From Loxodes magnus (Eukaryota > Ciliophora > Karyorelictea > Loxodida > Loxodidae), in contig CAMPDV010000130.1 in NCBI GenBank assembly GCA_946699065.1, positions 434,001 to 498,000 of the forward strand: a stretch of 64,000 bases of DNA. Direction: 5' to 3'. The notes under the pieces were generated by a model that was not told the origin of the DNA, did no database searches, and was given only the letters and a program-made list of their open reading frames with translations. Within the stretch, counting starts at the first letter, position 1. Each line of letters starts with the position of its first letter. The translations under genes and the position numbers were made by a program. Below are positions 23,190-35,580 of this stretch, piece after piece.

Positions 23190-23984
23190 ATAAAAAAGTT
23201 CTGCCTCCCCTGGGATCTCAACCAGGTACGTGCTGCCATTTTGGTTTCGTGGATGGATACCACGACCATTTTTTCCTTGTGGATGGTGTCCACGTTTCGT
23301 GCTCTGGTTTTGCAAAAATTCTTCTTTTAAAAACTCCTTACTAGTTTATATAAAGTTAGTTGATTTCCTTTCATCTTTTATTTTCTTCTTTTTTTATGAG
23401 GGTTTTCCATTCCCTGCAATATTTTAGTAAATACCACTTCGATTTACAATAAAAGCAACTTTTAACTTAGTTTTACTCTTTTCTTTTTGGAAGAATTTTT
23501 TTCTCTAGGACTCCAATTCGTTTTAACATTTCTTAGTTTGAACCTTCTCCATTTTTCATGCGATTTTGTTTAACTTTAGGTGATTGATCTTCGATTATCA
23601 TTCTATTTGATGTCTTAAAACTTTGTTACGATATAAATACAATTCTTGTTCACTTACTATTTTTTTTTCTATTATTTAATTTTTTAATATTATTATTTTG
23701 TTATTTAAATCTTCAATTTCATTCATAAAATTGCGAATTCTCTCTCCTTAATTAAATATAATTTCGTCAAAGTCAGATATTCTTTAATTTAGTTCCGAAT
23801 ATTGTTCCATTGTTATTAATACTGTTTCAGTTTAGTTTTCTTCCTTCTCTAGAATACCCACCATGATCTTACCTTGGGAGGAAGATCTCGATTCGTTCAA
23901 CTTTTCTTTTTGTCTAATATTCTTAACTGTTTTCTTTCTAATCTTTCTTGCTTAGTTCTTAGACATTCTTATTGAGTATTCCAT
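23190..23984 (-). CDS. Gag-like protein with CCHC-type zinc knuckle
   Basis: From the ATG at 23984 the protein starts MEYSIRMSKN. It has a basic N terminus, an acidic coiled-coil middle (around EQYQELNQRISDFDE) and a knuckle CFYCKSKWYLLKYC at 23416-23457 (CX2CX4YX4C, His replaced by Tyr). A seven-A run near 23500 keeps the coiled coil in frame with the knuckle; the copy at 56501 has six A and is out of frame. After the knuckle a two-base difference between copies shifts the C terminus. The best C-terminal reading (Gly/Arg/His-rich, ending in HVPGWDPRGGRT) is seen in the other copy. It probably coats RNA. No polymerase is linked. Confidence 0.55.
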
Positions 23985-24009
23985 TTTTTTTCCCAACCTT
24001 AAATAAAAT

Positions 24010-24720
24010 AAATTTGTTTGATATTTTATTGCCATTAATTTAAATTTTATCTATAACTAAAAAGTTATATTTAAAACATTAGTTATTTAAAGTATATATT
24101 TTACAATTATAAAACATTTAATGAGTGAAAAATGAAAATATTGTATTTTTAGCATTTATTTAAAAATAAAAAATTGCATTAAAAGTAAACAATATTTTAA
24201 ATAGATTTAATGAATATTTTAATTGCTATATATCATTTTAATTACGAAAAAGAAATTTCCATATTATTATGTTTTAGTTTTAGAATTAATTTAAAATAAA
24301 AATTTATTTTATTGGCTGCTTATTTTATTTTTTAGTGCTTTTAACAAATCTTTAAGCTTCAAAAAAGAAAGGAAAATATTAAAAAAATATCTTATTTATT
24401 TTAGATTTTTCTAATGATTAAAATTAAATTAAATTGCAATAAAATTTAGTTCTATTTTACTTTATTTTTTTCTTCAGATTTCTTTAATTTAAATTAATTA
24501 GTTAAATATCCTCAGTATAAAATAGAAAAAATTTAGCTATATTTTCTCTACGATAAATTATAGGAATCTTTATAATATTGATAAAATAAATTTAAACACT
24601 TTATAATCTAAAATATTAATTAAACTCTTATTTTGGTTATTTAAATTATAGCTTAGTTATCATAAAATTTTATTATTTAAAAGATAGTCAAATTATTAAA
24701 TTCTATTTTATATGATTAAA
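24010..24720. other. AT-rich spacer
   Basis: This is A/T-rich sequence between the Gag-like ORF and the W ORF. It is conserved in the other module copy at about 55765-56480. I see no gene or structured element in it. Confidence 0.4.
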
Positions 24721-25005
24721 TATGCTAACGAAAAGAATGGTACAAGGAGCATAGATCCAAGTTATTATTTTAGTTAACTACGCTCTTTGGATTTATAGCG
24801 ATGTGATGTACTATTTAATTATCCGAGAGAATGAGGCTTCGAAAAGAAGATTAGAATCTAACTTTTCGCAGTATCTACGTTGGATTACAGAGTCAATAGC
24901 GGCTTGATATTCCTTACAGATTAGACTAAGAAGATCAACTCCAAACACACCTTCACATGAGCACATTATGCCTTATACTTAATGACTTTGGAGATCAAAA
25001 TTCTG
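24721..25005 (+). CDS. Family W hypothetical protein
   Basis: The frame starting at 24721 reads NEKNGTRSIDPSYYF, then LFNYPREWGFEKKIR, then LDYRVNSGLIFLTDQTKKI. This aligns along most of its length with the W protein at 711 (minus): KGKSIRSLNLVF, WKDKGFYKEDE, VDYKVDSVLALFTNQTEKK. The ATG at 24722 is one base out of that frame, so either the start lies upstream or this copy has a 5' frameshift. It lies about 220 bases upstream of GTPase copy 4 on the same strand. Its function is unknown. Confidence 0.45.
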
Positions 25006-25223
25006 AGCTCTTAAACAAACCAAATTTTTAAATTTTAAGCTAATTGAATACAATTTTAAGCAAGTTCGTACTTTTATCTCTAAATTGAAGCATATTTTTA
25101 ATTTTAAAGTGATAGATATTAAAAAATAAATTAAAGGTATAAATTTAATTTTTAGCATTTTTATAATATTATCTATTTTATTTTTGTTCTAATCTTAGAA
25201 AATATTAAATTTAATGATTAAAT

Positions 25224-25724
25224 ATGGGATAACTTAATTGTAAAAAATGTTCAGAATAAGCTTAAACTGAAGTTAATTATAAAACTATTGCTTTTACTGG
25301 ATAGAAAGGAGCAGGAAAATCAAGTATTATTTACTTTTTAAAAAATGGAAAAATGAAAAAACATTGTAGTCCAACTAATGAAATTGAATAAACAGAAATT
25401 ATCTTCAACGGATTCCCATATTAAATAAAAGAAATCCCTGATTGATCATGATAATTATCCGCAGATGCATGAGTATTAGTTTTAGATCTTAGTAAAAACG
25501 AAAATTTTAAAGAGTTAGATCAATTTTTATAAAGAATTGGAAGTGAAATTCCTTTATTAATATTTCTAAACAAGAGTGATTTAGATTAGTTATATTTTTC
25601 AAGCTTCAAATTAGAGTAAAATAAACTAAAAAATTATAAAATTTTAAATACTAGCGGTAATGGTTTAAACATTGTAGAAGGATTTGAGTGGTTAACCCAA
25701 AAACTTAATGAGCGAAGCTTTTAA
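25224..25724 (+). CDS. Arf/Arl-like small GTPase, copy 4
   Basis: At 166 residues this is the shortest member, starting MGQLNCKKC. The P-loop is GQKGAGKSS followed by IIYFLKN. Then come YQIKEIPDW (TGA as Trp) in place of switch II, DAWVLVLDLS, FLNKSD and SGNGLNIVEGFEWL. It ends at TAA 25722-25724 right after the conserved block. The inverted copy at 54760-55260 is the same length and intact. Confidence 0.85.
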
Positions 25725-26160
25725 AAATTTTAATTTTTAACTTATCAAATAACTATTTATCATTAAAAACATTTAAAAAGGATGTAAAAATATAAAGGAT
25801 TTAAACTCTTCCCAATTCTACAAGTAAACTAAAATTGAATATAAGAATATTATGTTTTTGCTTTAATCTATCAATCTATTTTAAGAATGCTTTTGTAATC
25901 TCATTAATAAATCTATTTTTTATCATCAATTTCTTTTATTTTGAACAGATTAAGTAAGAATTTTCTAAATAACCTCTAAATAATCAGATTCCATAGTATT
26001 TTATTTTACATAGTAAAATAAAATAATAATTTTGATAAAAATAATTACTTAAAAGACATAATATTTAGTTAATAAAATATTATAATTAAAAATAATTTTT
26101 CTAGAATTAAATAGAATCATAGCTTTAATTAAATTACTGTATTTTAATTTCTTTATAAAG
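25725..26160. other. AT-rich spacer
   Basis: This AT-rich DNA is shared with 54310-54755 in the other module copy, including a TTTTACATAGTAAAATAAAA palindrome-like stretch near 26000. There is no supported gene. Confidence 0.4.
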
Positions 26161-26164
26161 CAAT

Positions 26165-26560
26165 TTTATGGTTTCTTCCTATTTCTTTTCTTTCAATCTT
26201 TCAATCTTTCCATGATTTTTTTATTAATATCTTTAGTTATAGTCCTTTTCTTGTAGGTTAAAAACTATCACTACTAGATAAGTAATGATCTCTTACTCTT
26301 TTTAAATTAAACTGCACGAACTGCTTCAGATATAACGATTTTCTATTGTTTCTTAGGCTTTTTTTATGTTTTATAAGTCTTATGTGTTTATTTCTTTTTC
26401 TTTCCATTTTTCGTTACAATTTTTTTGCTTTTAAGTTTATTAAGAATAATTTAATATAAGAAAAATTGAAAAAAATTAACATTTTTATTTTTTCTCCTAT
26501 TTTTTGAAGGTGGCAAAAAGTCTTTATTGAATATTCCAGCTTTTTTATTTTAATAATTTC
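26165..26560 (-). pseudogene. Basic coding-like fragment, deleted in the other module
   Basis: From an ATG at 26407 the minus strand reads MERKRNKHIRLIKHKKSLR and stays Lys/Arg-rich with protein-like composition. In the other module copy (54170-54310) two internal blocks of this region are missing, so it is under no visible constraint there. It may be a relic of one of the Gag-like ORFs; no motif proves this. Confidence 0.3.
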
Positions 26561-26680
26561 TATTATCCAATAAATTATTTATTAAAAAAAGAAAAATTAG
26601 TTCATCGTTTTTTTCAATTCTAAGTTAAATCTTATTTAAATTATCTTAAGTGGATTTTTAATAAGAAAATTTAAAAATCA

Positions 26681-27290
26681 ATGATTAAGACTAAAAAATT
26701 AAAATATTTTGTTTTAAATCAAAGAACGAAAACAACAAAATCACTTGCTGATCAAGGTGTGTCTAAACTTAAAATATAATAGCTTTAATCCATAATTGAT
26801 TTAAGTAGTGCTATAAGCTCTTAATCTTAAATTTCAATTTGAGATAAGATCGAAAATGTTTGAGACATGCTGATACTGCAAGAAAATAAGAGAATTAGCA
26901 ATACATTTCTAATTTTTCGAAAAAAACTATGCTAGAGTTATAAAGTCAATCAATTATTAAAAAAATTTACTATTATTTTTGAATTGAAACTATATAGTAA
27001 AAAACATTTCTAAAGCATGAAATCAACATAAGTATCGATAAAACGAAACTGAAGCATGAATAATTCTTATTTAGAGATTATCCTTGTATGAGAAAGAAAT
27101 TTTATAGATATGAAGAAAAAATTTAAATCTATGAGATATCTATTGCAGAATAAATTATCTCATGAAAGGAAAAAGTAGAAAACTGGTGGCGAAACTTTAA
27201 AAGACTAACTTAATGAGATGGCAAAACTATTTAAACATCTATTAATATTTTATTATTCTTTTATAAATGAATATTTAAAAATAAATTAAT
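26681..27290 (+). pseudogene. Gag-like remnant
   Basis: The ATG at 26681 opens MIKTKKLKYFVLNQRTKTTK and a coiled-coil-like stretch. Near 26870 one frame gives WYCKKIREL, a probable remnant of the knuckle seen at 11410-11451 (YWYCKWPGH). Another frame further on gives KHEINISIDKTKLKHEQ. The frames do not join, and the other module copy (52890-53510, minus) is similarly broken. Confidence 0.4.
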
Positions 27291-27624
27291 TATAGATTTT
27301 TTTATAATAAAATGTTAATTTAAGAAGAAGAAATCACTTTAATAAAAATGTTAATGAAATGAAGTTACTGATATAAATCAGATAATTCATTTTAATTATC
27401 TTCAAAAGGTTCAAGCATCGTTCTTTCCATCTTCCAACTTTTCCCCGCTATTTCTTATGCTTTCTTATCGTTCTTCTTTAGGTTCCAATCAATTATCTGT
27501 GCTTTTTTCTATAATTTAAAATATTTTTTTCGTAGATTCTTATGAAAAATTTTTATCTGAAGACCTGCATACATTTACTTATGAGAAGTGAACTGCTAGT
27601 TTATGTAGAGTTAATCGTAAGTTC
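27291..27624 (-). other. Loop end without counterpart in module copy 2
   Basis: This stretch separates the shared module from the right arm. On the minus strand at about 27360-27510 it encodes a protein-like fragment (KAQIIDWNLKKNDKKAQEIA, then MERTMLEPFEDNQ). Its absence from palindrome B suggests an insertion or a remnant of the palindrome junction. Confidence 0.35.
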
Positions 27625-27889
27625 AAAAGTTAATTTAATAAAATAAAAATATTTACATACTAATTCAGTTTAAATAATATTTAAAGTAAGATTGATTTAT
27701 ATTTATTCAATAATATACATTTTTTAAATTTATTTTTTATATTACAAATATAATTACTTTTTAGAATAAAATTAATTGTATTAGATTCACTTACTTTTAT
27801 TTTTTTGCTTTTATATAATAATTATTTCTTCTCAATTTTTAAATAATTTTATAAATTTATTCTATTTATATTATTTAGAGATAAATTAG

Positions 27890-28640
27890 ATTTTTCTTTA
27901 AAGAATATTTCTTATTAAAAATGTTTATAATAATCAAGTTTTTATATTAAAAATTAACTTATTTTTTATAAATTAAAATTAGCATTTTACCTCATTTCAA
28001 TTTAACTGTTTTTGTTCCTGAAAAATGTTTTAAAATTTGTAATTTCTAAATCTTCTCGATATTTTAAATTAAAATTTAGATTCTTTTAATATTCCTTAAA
28101 GAATATACGTTCACTTTTTTATACGATTTATACTTTTTTCTTGCTTAATATATTAGATTAATGATCCTTGTTGTACTATAAATTTATTATTTTGTATTTT
28201 ATATTAATTCCCTAGCTTTAAACTAAAAATTTTTGTGGAAGAATCTTCTTCTAAATATTTTTAATTACAATACAAAAGCAAGTAGTTCAATCTATTTCTA
28301 TATTTATTTTTTTCCTACTCATATGGAATTTAGATTGTAGTAATGCTTGAAACTTTCTTGCATTTTCTAATTGAGCAATCATAATCATGTCAATGAAAGA
28401 AATTTTCGTATTGATACTCATTCTTATGATTCAAATATTTTTGATTGCAAAGCTTGATTAAGGAAGTTATATTTCATTATTTAAAAGCCTCGAATATTAT
28501 AAAAGGAAATTCGCAATAACTAAACGTTTTTAATTACTAGCTTCTAACTTCTAACTTAAGCTTTTTTATTAATTATTTTTCTATTTATTTGCTTTTATAA
28601 TTTATAAGAAAGATTCGCTAATTTGTTTAATAAAATCCAT
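27890..28640 (-). pseudogene. Copy of the Cys/His hypothetical gene
   Basis: This is the inverted copy of 18054-18800, with its ATG at 28638-28640. It keeps the flanking HWHDYDCSIRKC residues but the first Cys of the cluster is Phe (TGC to TTC). Whether it is functional cannot be decided. Confidence 0.35.
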
Positions 28641-28779
28641 CTAAAGTTTTAACATTTATAAAAGGGATAGGAAAAATGTCATAAAAAATAAAAAAATGTT
28701 TTTTTTACCGCCAAAAACATAGGAGTCAATCGATATAAGCAAGTAACAATAAGAATGCTCATTTTTAAGTAGAAAATCC

Positions 28780-28985
28780 AACGAGAAGTTATTTTTAATG
28801 TTTTATCTTCTCCGCTTAATTTTTAGGCAATAGCAAACCACTATCAGCTCTTCAATCTAACTTAGCGTTTTAAAAGACCGAACTCCATTCTTCCTTATCG
28901 AAGCTTCATCTTCCAGGAATAATTAAATTGATATGATGCATCGCGAAACAGATATGTGAAGAATTAGAAAGAAAATTTATATGAA
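28780..28985 (-). pseudogene. Family W fragment (right-arm copy)
   Basis: This is the reverse-complement copy of the fragment at 4990-5200. It abuts the junction where the 12.7 kb segment is missing. Confidence 0.35.
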
Positions 28986-29139
28986 ATAGGAATTTAAAAA
29001 CTCTTAAAAAATATGTCCCAACATTTTTTATTAAAAAGTAGGAACGTGGACTGGTAGCATTCAATAAGTGCTAAAATTTATAATTAAGAAAGATTTTAAA
29101 TAAATTATCTTTTCTTAAATCTGAAGCATAAAATATTAA

Positions 29140-29440
29140 AATTACTTGATTTATAGAGTGCATAGCAACTCAATAATGAGCGACTCTTTTAATAAAACTT
29201 TTAAGTCTTAAAAATTATTCAATTAAAATTTCCCTTGAAAAAGCTGCTTTCAAAAGGCCGTTGTCAGAATGATACCCTAAGAGACCTTAGTATCTGGTAT
29301 CTTTCAACTTAAATACTATTCGATGCCTCAAGTTATTTCGTTCTTGGTACCGCTAAGATTCTTGAATAATTATATGCTCAAAGGATACTTCCCTGTACTA
29401 AATATTTATCTTTCTCCGTTGGATAATCTCCTTCCTATTT
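29140..29440 (-). repeat. Short element with 3' hairpin (head type 1), right-arm copy
   Basis: This is the inverted copy of 4520-4815. The hairpin is at 29155-29187 and the 5' end (AATAGGAAGGAG on the minus strand) is near 29440. Its presence in both arms dates it before the arm duplication. Confidence 0.6.
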
Positions 29441-29849
29441 AAATAAAAATATATTTTCATAATTAAATAAATAAAACTAAACTAAAAATATTGCAAATAA
29501 CATTTTTTTATTTAATTTGAAAAAGTTAAATAAAATAGCTGTAAAATAAAATTTAAAATAATAAGTTTTTTCAGCATTTTTAAATAATTAAGCTATATTT
29601 GCAAAAAATATTTATTATAATCTAACTTATTTGTAATAAAAATGTAAAAGATTAAAAATATTTATTTTATTTAATTAAAGCAATTTTAAATAAATTTTTG
29701 ATAAAATTGTTAGTAATTTTTCATTAAAGTTTCTATTAATTTTGAATGATAATATCTTTTTAAATTAAGTTTTCTTCGAAAATAAATCTAAAACTTTTAA
29801 ATTTTTCTAATTATTTAAATCTTAAAATAAATAAAATTAATGTATTTCA

Positions 29850-30377
29850 CTATTTTTTAGTTAAATTCTGATTTAATTCACCTACAAGCCATCTAAATCC
29901 TTCAATAATATTCTCTCCTTTGTTATTGCTTTAAAAAACTTTATATCTTTTTACTTGTTTTCATTCTATTTTAGAAACATCTAAAGTCTTAGAAATCAAA
30001 TCATTTTTATTTAAAAAAATTAATAAAGGTTCTTTTACTTTTGTCTTGCTTAAAAAATTATTTAACTCTTCAAAATAAATTTATTAGCTTTAGTCTAAAA
30101 CATATACTCATGCATCTGTAGTCATTTGATTTTCTTAATTTTCTGGTGCTTCTTTTATATCATACGTATTTCCTTCAAATTAAATGAGCTTTTGTTCAAC
30201 AAGCAAAGTTTTTTCGCATTATTATTTTGTTTACTTGTTCTTCAAATAATAAATAAGACTAGATTTTCCAGATCCTGAAGGTCCAATAAAAGTTATGACT
30301 TTATATTTTGAACAAGATTATGTTCTAGGTAACACAAAGGAATTTGAATTTTTTTAACGTTTACATATACTACCCAT
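29850..30377 (-). CDS. Arf/Arl-like small GTPase, copy 2'
   Basis: This is the right-arm copy of 3583-4110. It has the same 528-base length and MG start, with P-loop, DAWVYVLDQS, NKND and C-terminal EGFRWL blocks all preserved. It ends at TAG (29850-29852 read on the minus strand). The few differences from the left copy are scattered and none disrupts a motif. Confidence 0.83.
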
Positions 30378-31140
30378 TTACAATTTTTATAATCTAATGA
30401 AAAAAATAGTAAAATTGTAAAAAAAGACACATAAATAAATAAAAGTTCTACAAGTTTTTAATTTTAAATAAATATTATAAAATTTGTGCTAAATTTCATA
30501 TTTAATTTAAAGATTTAAAAAAGCTTTATTTTTTGGATAAAATGATAAATCTTTTTTAGAAGAAAAAATTATAAAAAATATATAAAGAAATAAATATAAA
30601 AGATAATTAAGAAATTATAAAACATTATATAGTTAATTTTAATTTTTAAGAAATTTAAAATTAATTTTATAGATTAAACTAAAGTTTATAAGAAAGAGAC
30701 TTTGTTGTAATGGTGCAATAACTTTTGAAATTATAAAAAGATTCTTATTAAATTCTAAAAAATATTAATTTAATTATTACTTTAAATTTTAAATTTAATT
30801 TACTGTATTAAAATCTTTAGATATTGCTTTTTTAATAAGCAGAATACAATTTTTTATTCAAAATTCTTTATAGATTTTAATTATATTTTACATCCATTTT
30901 TTAATAATTAAATTTTTCAAAAAATTAAAAAATTAACTAAACAGTATAAAAGAATTTTAAGTTTATTACTAATTTAGAAATATATCCTCAAGCTAAATTA
31001 AAAAAATAAAAATATTGTTGATTATTTTACAAAATATATAAATAAAAGGACTAATCAATTTATATTTTACTTTTAAACTACTAAGCAATATTTAAACATT
31101 AAAAATCATTTTTAAATTCAGTTAATAAAAATATTTATTA

Positions 31141-31656
31141 TTAATATAAAAGTTTATTATTGTTTAATTTTTCTATTATCCATTTAAACCCTTCATTTAC
31201 ATTGTACCCCTTGTAATTACTTTTCAAAATTTTCATATTTCTTATTTTTCCTCATTTTATTTTTTTTTCATCAATTGAAATATTCAAAACATCTAAATCA
31301 CTTTTATTAAAAAGCAATAAAACTGGAGTAAATTAGTTTGTTTTACTAAGAAAATTATTCAGTTCTTAAAATTTAGTATCTTTACTTGAATCGATAACAT
31401 ATACTCATGCATCAGCTATAATTTGATCTTTATATTATTAAGGAACTTCTTTAATTTCATATGTTTAGTTGCTAAATTCAATTGTAGTTTGCTAAACGTT
31501 TTTAGTTTCTTAGTAGTTTCTTTTTATTTACCTATGTTTAAGATAATAAATTAGACTTGTTTTTCCAGATCTTTTTTAACCAACAAAAGCAATAATCTGA
31601 TATTAATTTTCTACTGATTATTAAATATTGTCTTGGTTACAACATTTCTATCCCAT
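31141..31656 (-). CDS. Arf/Arl-like small GTPase, copy 1'
   Basis: This is the right-arm copy of 2303-2818. It has the same 516-base length and the first 200 bases compared are identical. It ends at the same tandem TAA codons. With copy 2' it keeps the same order and spacing as in the left arm. Confidence 0.83.
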
Positions 31657-32189
31657 TTTTATGAGAATTAGTTTAAAATAAATATGAAAAAAGAGATAAA
31701 ATCATATTTATAGCTTTTTTATATTATTCAATCTGACTAAATATTTTAAATTCTCAAAAATAATAATATGACAATAATATGCTTTAGATTATTTTTATTT
31801 TTATTTCCTGAAACTGCCATATAATTTTAAGTATTATTTATTGGAATCTAACTACTATAAATATTTTTTATTTAAATAAAGTTTTTAATTGCTTTAAAAT
31901 ATTGTAAATAATCAATAAATTAAACTAATATTGAAATATTATATTTTTTATATTTTCAAAATAAAAAATAAAAATTTTAAGTTATTAATATGCTAACTAG
32001 AATTAGATTTACAAATTGATTTCATTTATTTTATATTAATTAATTATAACATAATTATTTTTGTTTTTTTATGGATCTATTAAAATTTATGGTTTTTTAT
32101 TATTTCTTTATTTAAAATTAAATAGATATCTTTCATTAAACATATATTTTAATTTTTATAACAAATGACATAATATAATTTATTAATAT

Positions 32190-32755
32190 AGACTTCACTC
32201 TACTTAATTCCTCACTATTTTAAAGTTTATTAGTTGTGATATAATATTATAAATGAAATTTTCTTTTGGATCATCTTCTTTAAATGTATATTTGCCAATA
32301 ATGCATTACTTCTTTTTTATTAAAGGTATCTTCAAGTTCTTATTTTTCGTTAGAATCTTCAGCATTATCTTAAAAAATGTCCGTAAGTCCTGCAAAAGCA
32401 GTATTATTTTCTTCTCTTAAGTATCAAATTTTTGCCGGCTCAATATTTGATCCACATCCTTGGGTCGTTCGTTGATATACCTTTAAGAAATAAGTTTTCA
32501 GTCACTCGGCTAGTTAATTAAATTTATTTCAATTTAATCAATTTGGAACTTATCATTTCATTCTTTAATTTCAAGGTGCTTGAAATAAGCTACTATATTT
32601 TTCCTTCAAGTTTTTGTAATTGACGTTAAAGCTTATCCTTTTCAATTTACATATCTTGAAATTCTTACAATATATCTTACTGATCACTCTTTAAGATATA
32701 TTTATCCTTTTTTCTATTAAATTTTTTGTAAGAAATGTTCCATTTTAGTTTATCA
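32190..32755 (-). pseudogene. Gag-like remnant (right-arm copy)
   Basis: This is the inverted copy of 1210-1745, including the altered zinc knuckle. Substitutions and indels against the left copy suggest it is not maintained as a reading frame. Confidence 0.45.
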
Positions 32756-33246
32756 AAAATGATACAAAAAAATCGTTTAAAAAGCAAAAGCCTTTCTTAC
32801 AAGGAAGCTAATGGTTAATAGTTTTAAGACTAAAATAAAAGTAGTAAAGCATTAATATATTTTTATAATTGTATTAGTAGATAAATTTAAATTAATAAGA
32901 TTATAAGCTAATATAAAATAAATTAAAAGTTAAAAATTTAATTTCTTTTAGTTTTAGAGTATAAAATTAGTAGAAATAAGCAAAATTAATTATATTTAAT
33001 AGAGTAAAAACATTTAATTTCAGGAAGATTTTTTTTTAATTGTATCAAATAATTAAATATTAAGCACTTATTTTACTATGTAGTAAATATGTTTAAATTA
33101 TGATCAAAATAATTGCAAACTAAGCTTTACAGAATTAGATTTTTTAATTTATATAAAAAATAATTTCTTGAATTTGCATTGATATATCTGTTTAAACAAT
33201 TATATTTTAGCATTAAAATATTACCTTAATATTGTAATAATTAAAT

Positions 33247-33560
33247 ATGGCACCGAAAGGGAAAAGTACAAGGAGTCTAAATCTAGTTTTTACTTTGGTT
33301 TTTTCGCCATTTGGATTGTTTGAGAAGTTCCCTGTCTATTTAATTAATCTGGAAAGATAAAGGCTTTTATAAGGAAGATGAGAATATGACCTTCGAAATT
33401 TCGCCGGTGGATTACAAAGTTGATAGTGTCTTGGCATTGTTTACAAATTAGACGGAGAAAAAAATTAAAAACACAGCTTTTCGTGAGGAAATTATGTATT
33501 ATATTTAATGACTTCTGAAAATTCTAAATCCAGAGCTCTTAAACAAACCAAATTTTTTAT
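33247..33560 (+). pseudogene. Family W copy with a frameshift
   Basis: The start MAPKGKSTRSLNLVF matches the left-arm copy at 713 (minus). Near 33335 this copy has one extra base (TTTAATTAATCTGG against TTTATTAACCTGG), which shifts the frame before the conserved VDYKVDS block. The block itself survives in the other frame. Confidence 0.5.
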
Positions 33561-33989
33561 CTTAATCTTAACTTATTGTTTATAAGCTTAAGAAAAAACA
33601 TAAATCTTGAAAATATAAAATATAAAATTTGCATTTTATCTCATGTAAATTAAATGCTTTCTAGTATCTTAATAAAAAATAAATTATAGTTAGAGTTGAA
33701 GATAATTAAATATACTATATTATATTTAAATATAAAAAAGCTTATATTCAATTTTTGCTTTATAAGAATTTATGCTTTTAATTCCTTTTACTTTTAAAAA
33801 AAATGTTGCATTTAATTATTTCATACAAAGCCATTTATATAGTATTAAATACAATTTATGCAATTTAAAGTTTTTTTACTTTTAGACTCATTCAAAAAGT
33901 CTACTTACATGCAAAACATTAAAGATTTTTTTTGTGGGATTCTAAAATTTATGTCCAAATAATCATTAAAAAAAAATTTAATAAAAAGA

Positions 33990-34480
33990 GTATGTAAGAG
34001 AAAAAAAATACGCTTTCTAACAGAAGGATATTATTCTGAAAAAAGTAAATAAAATAATTAAATTAGTAAATTATTAGAAAATAACTGAAATATTTATGAA
34101 TAAAAGCTTCGAATATTACAATTAAACATAAACTTTAAGAGGTGATAAAGTATTAAAAATTTATAAAATTTTAATGTATTTTATACATAAAATAAAACAA
34201 AAATAATTAATTTAGCATCCAGTTCTATAGAAAAATAACAAAGCAAAAAGTATAAATAAAATATGTAATTAAGCAGTGAAAAATAGTTGCATGTTATATC
34301 GAAAAGCAAGGTAAAAATCTTAAATATACTTTAAAGTAAACTTAGAGCAAAAGGCAACATAAGAGAATCAAAAAATAATTATAAAATGATTCAATGAAAT
34401 TCCCTAATGAAGACAATAAAATTTTAAGAAAAAATTAAAAAAATAAATGCCCAGAAAACAATAAATTAAAATTAAAATAA
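33990..34480 (+). other. AT-rich interval, weak coding-like signal
   Basis: This is single-copy DNA just outside the right arm. One plus frame has protein-like composition (for example SKLLENNWNIYEQKLRI near 34070), but there is no clear start, motif or second copy to compare. Confidence 0.2.
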
Positions 34481-35000
34481 AGGAAAAAGTCATTGGGTCA
34501 TTCTCTTATTCTCTTAGTTTCATTTATCGCTGCAAATTTTTTATTTACTTCTATTTTTTCTATCTTGTTGCTCATATCTTTCACTTCTATTGCTAATTCT
34601 ATTTTTTACTGTTTTGGTCTTATGAAATATTTCATAAGGTATTAAGGCCTATTTCTTAGGTCATGAATCTCGATTCTATTTCTCTACTATTACAAGTTTT
34701 TCCATAAGTCTCTTAATATCTTCTTTAGCTTTTTAACCTCTTCTTGAAGTACCTTTACCACTTTTATCAACTAATCATAACTTATTTACTTCTCTGTGAG
34801 AATTCGAGTCTTCCGAGTGTGTAATATTTTTAACCTATTTCCTAGGCTTCTCTTCGAAGATGAAGCTTTCAATTTTGCATTTTTTTTATCCAATATTCTG
34901 GTCCTAGTTTCTCTAGGATGTTGTTAACTCCTGTTTTCTTAGAATCTCAAAAAATTCTGATTAAAATCCTGTCATCTTTTTATATAGAATATTCAAAGAA
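34480..35000 (-). pseudogene. Element B coiled-coil ORF, decayed copy
   Basis: The minus strand near 34860 reads EEKPRKQVKNI, matching the element B ORF at 8240 (EEKPRKQVKNI) and the 61 kb copy (SEKLRKQMKSV). The QEEVKKLKK coiled-coil block follows in a different frame. The C-terminal PxG block and 3' hairpins were not found, so it is truncated and frameshifted. Confidence 0.5.
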
Positions 35001-35580
35001 AGATACTGAGGCTAATATTAAAAGACTTAAAATATCTTCGTACTTTAAATAGTAAAAGGAAATTATCATTGAGTTAGTTATATGTTTTAACTAAAAATGA
35101 TTCTTAGAACTAATTAAGAAAATCCTTTTAGACTTAAATTATTTAATTCTAATTTAAATAAAAATATTCTTCACTTTAAAATGATTAAAATTATATTTTA
35201 TATGTTTAAATATAAGCAAGCAAATTAATTATTTCTTTTATTTATTATAAGTTATTTTCTAGGATTTAATTTTATAGCTTTTTAATCTACTACTATTTTA
35301 AAAACCAACTAGTAGTAAGGATAATAATAATGATAATTAATTATAGTGATACCACACTTGTTGTGTTCATCACTTTTAAAATATTTCATAGCTTTGTTAA
35401 ATTTTCCATTCCAAGCATTTATCGATTTCTTTTTTATTGTACATATGCAATTTACATCAGTATTTCACTCTCAATATGCATTTTTTTCCTATATAAGAGT
35501 CCTTCTGGAGTGCAGTATAGATTACTTATGGATTTCCATAACTTAAAGCTTTCTAATTCTTATTTTTATTAAAATTTTCA

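Larger units (their letters stand above)
19070..27624. repeat. Loop module of palindrome A (module M, plus orientation)
   Basis: This is an 8.6 kb block lying between the palindrome A arms. Most of it (about 19110-27275) is the reverse complement of 52890-60540, the loop of palindrome B. Shared content in order: a GTPase (21061), a GC-rich short element (22383), a Gag-like ORF (23190), a W ORF (24721), a GTPase (25224) and a Gag-like remnant (26681). The first 40 bases and the last 350 bases have no counterpart in the other loop. Confidence 0.9.
27625..33963. repeat. Palindrome A, right arm
   Basis: This is the reverse complement of 17922-19069 (as 27625-28771) followed directly by that of 1-5205 (as 28761-33963). 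The junction carries a single TACTTAAAAAT (28761-28771 on the minus strand). It contains intact copies of GTPases 1 and 2, a W fragment, a W copy, a head type 1 short element and a Gag-like remnant. Confidence 0.93.

Noticed and set aside
23230..23427. 65-residue plus ORF rich in Trp, Phe and Pro (copy 57032-57238)
   Set aside because: Antisense to the Gly/Arg/His-rich end of the Gag-like ORF.
1..33963. Palindrome A as a simple sequencing fold-back
   Set aside because: The arms differ by scattered substitutions, small indels and a 12.7 kb indel at an 11 bp repeat; a fold-back would be near-perfect. Misassembly of haplotypes remains possible.
35330..35572. Overlapping hydrophobic plus-strand ORFs
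   Set aside because: Two frames overlap, neither has a second copy, and T-rich DNA gives such sequences by chance; the adjacent knuckle is on the other strand.
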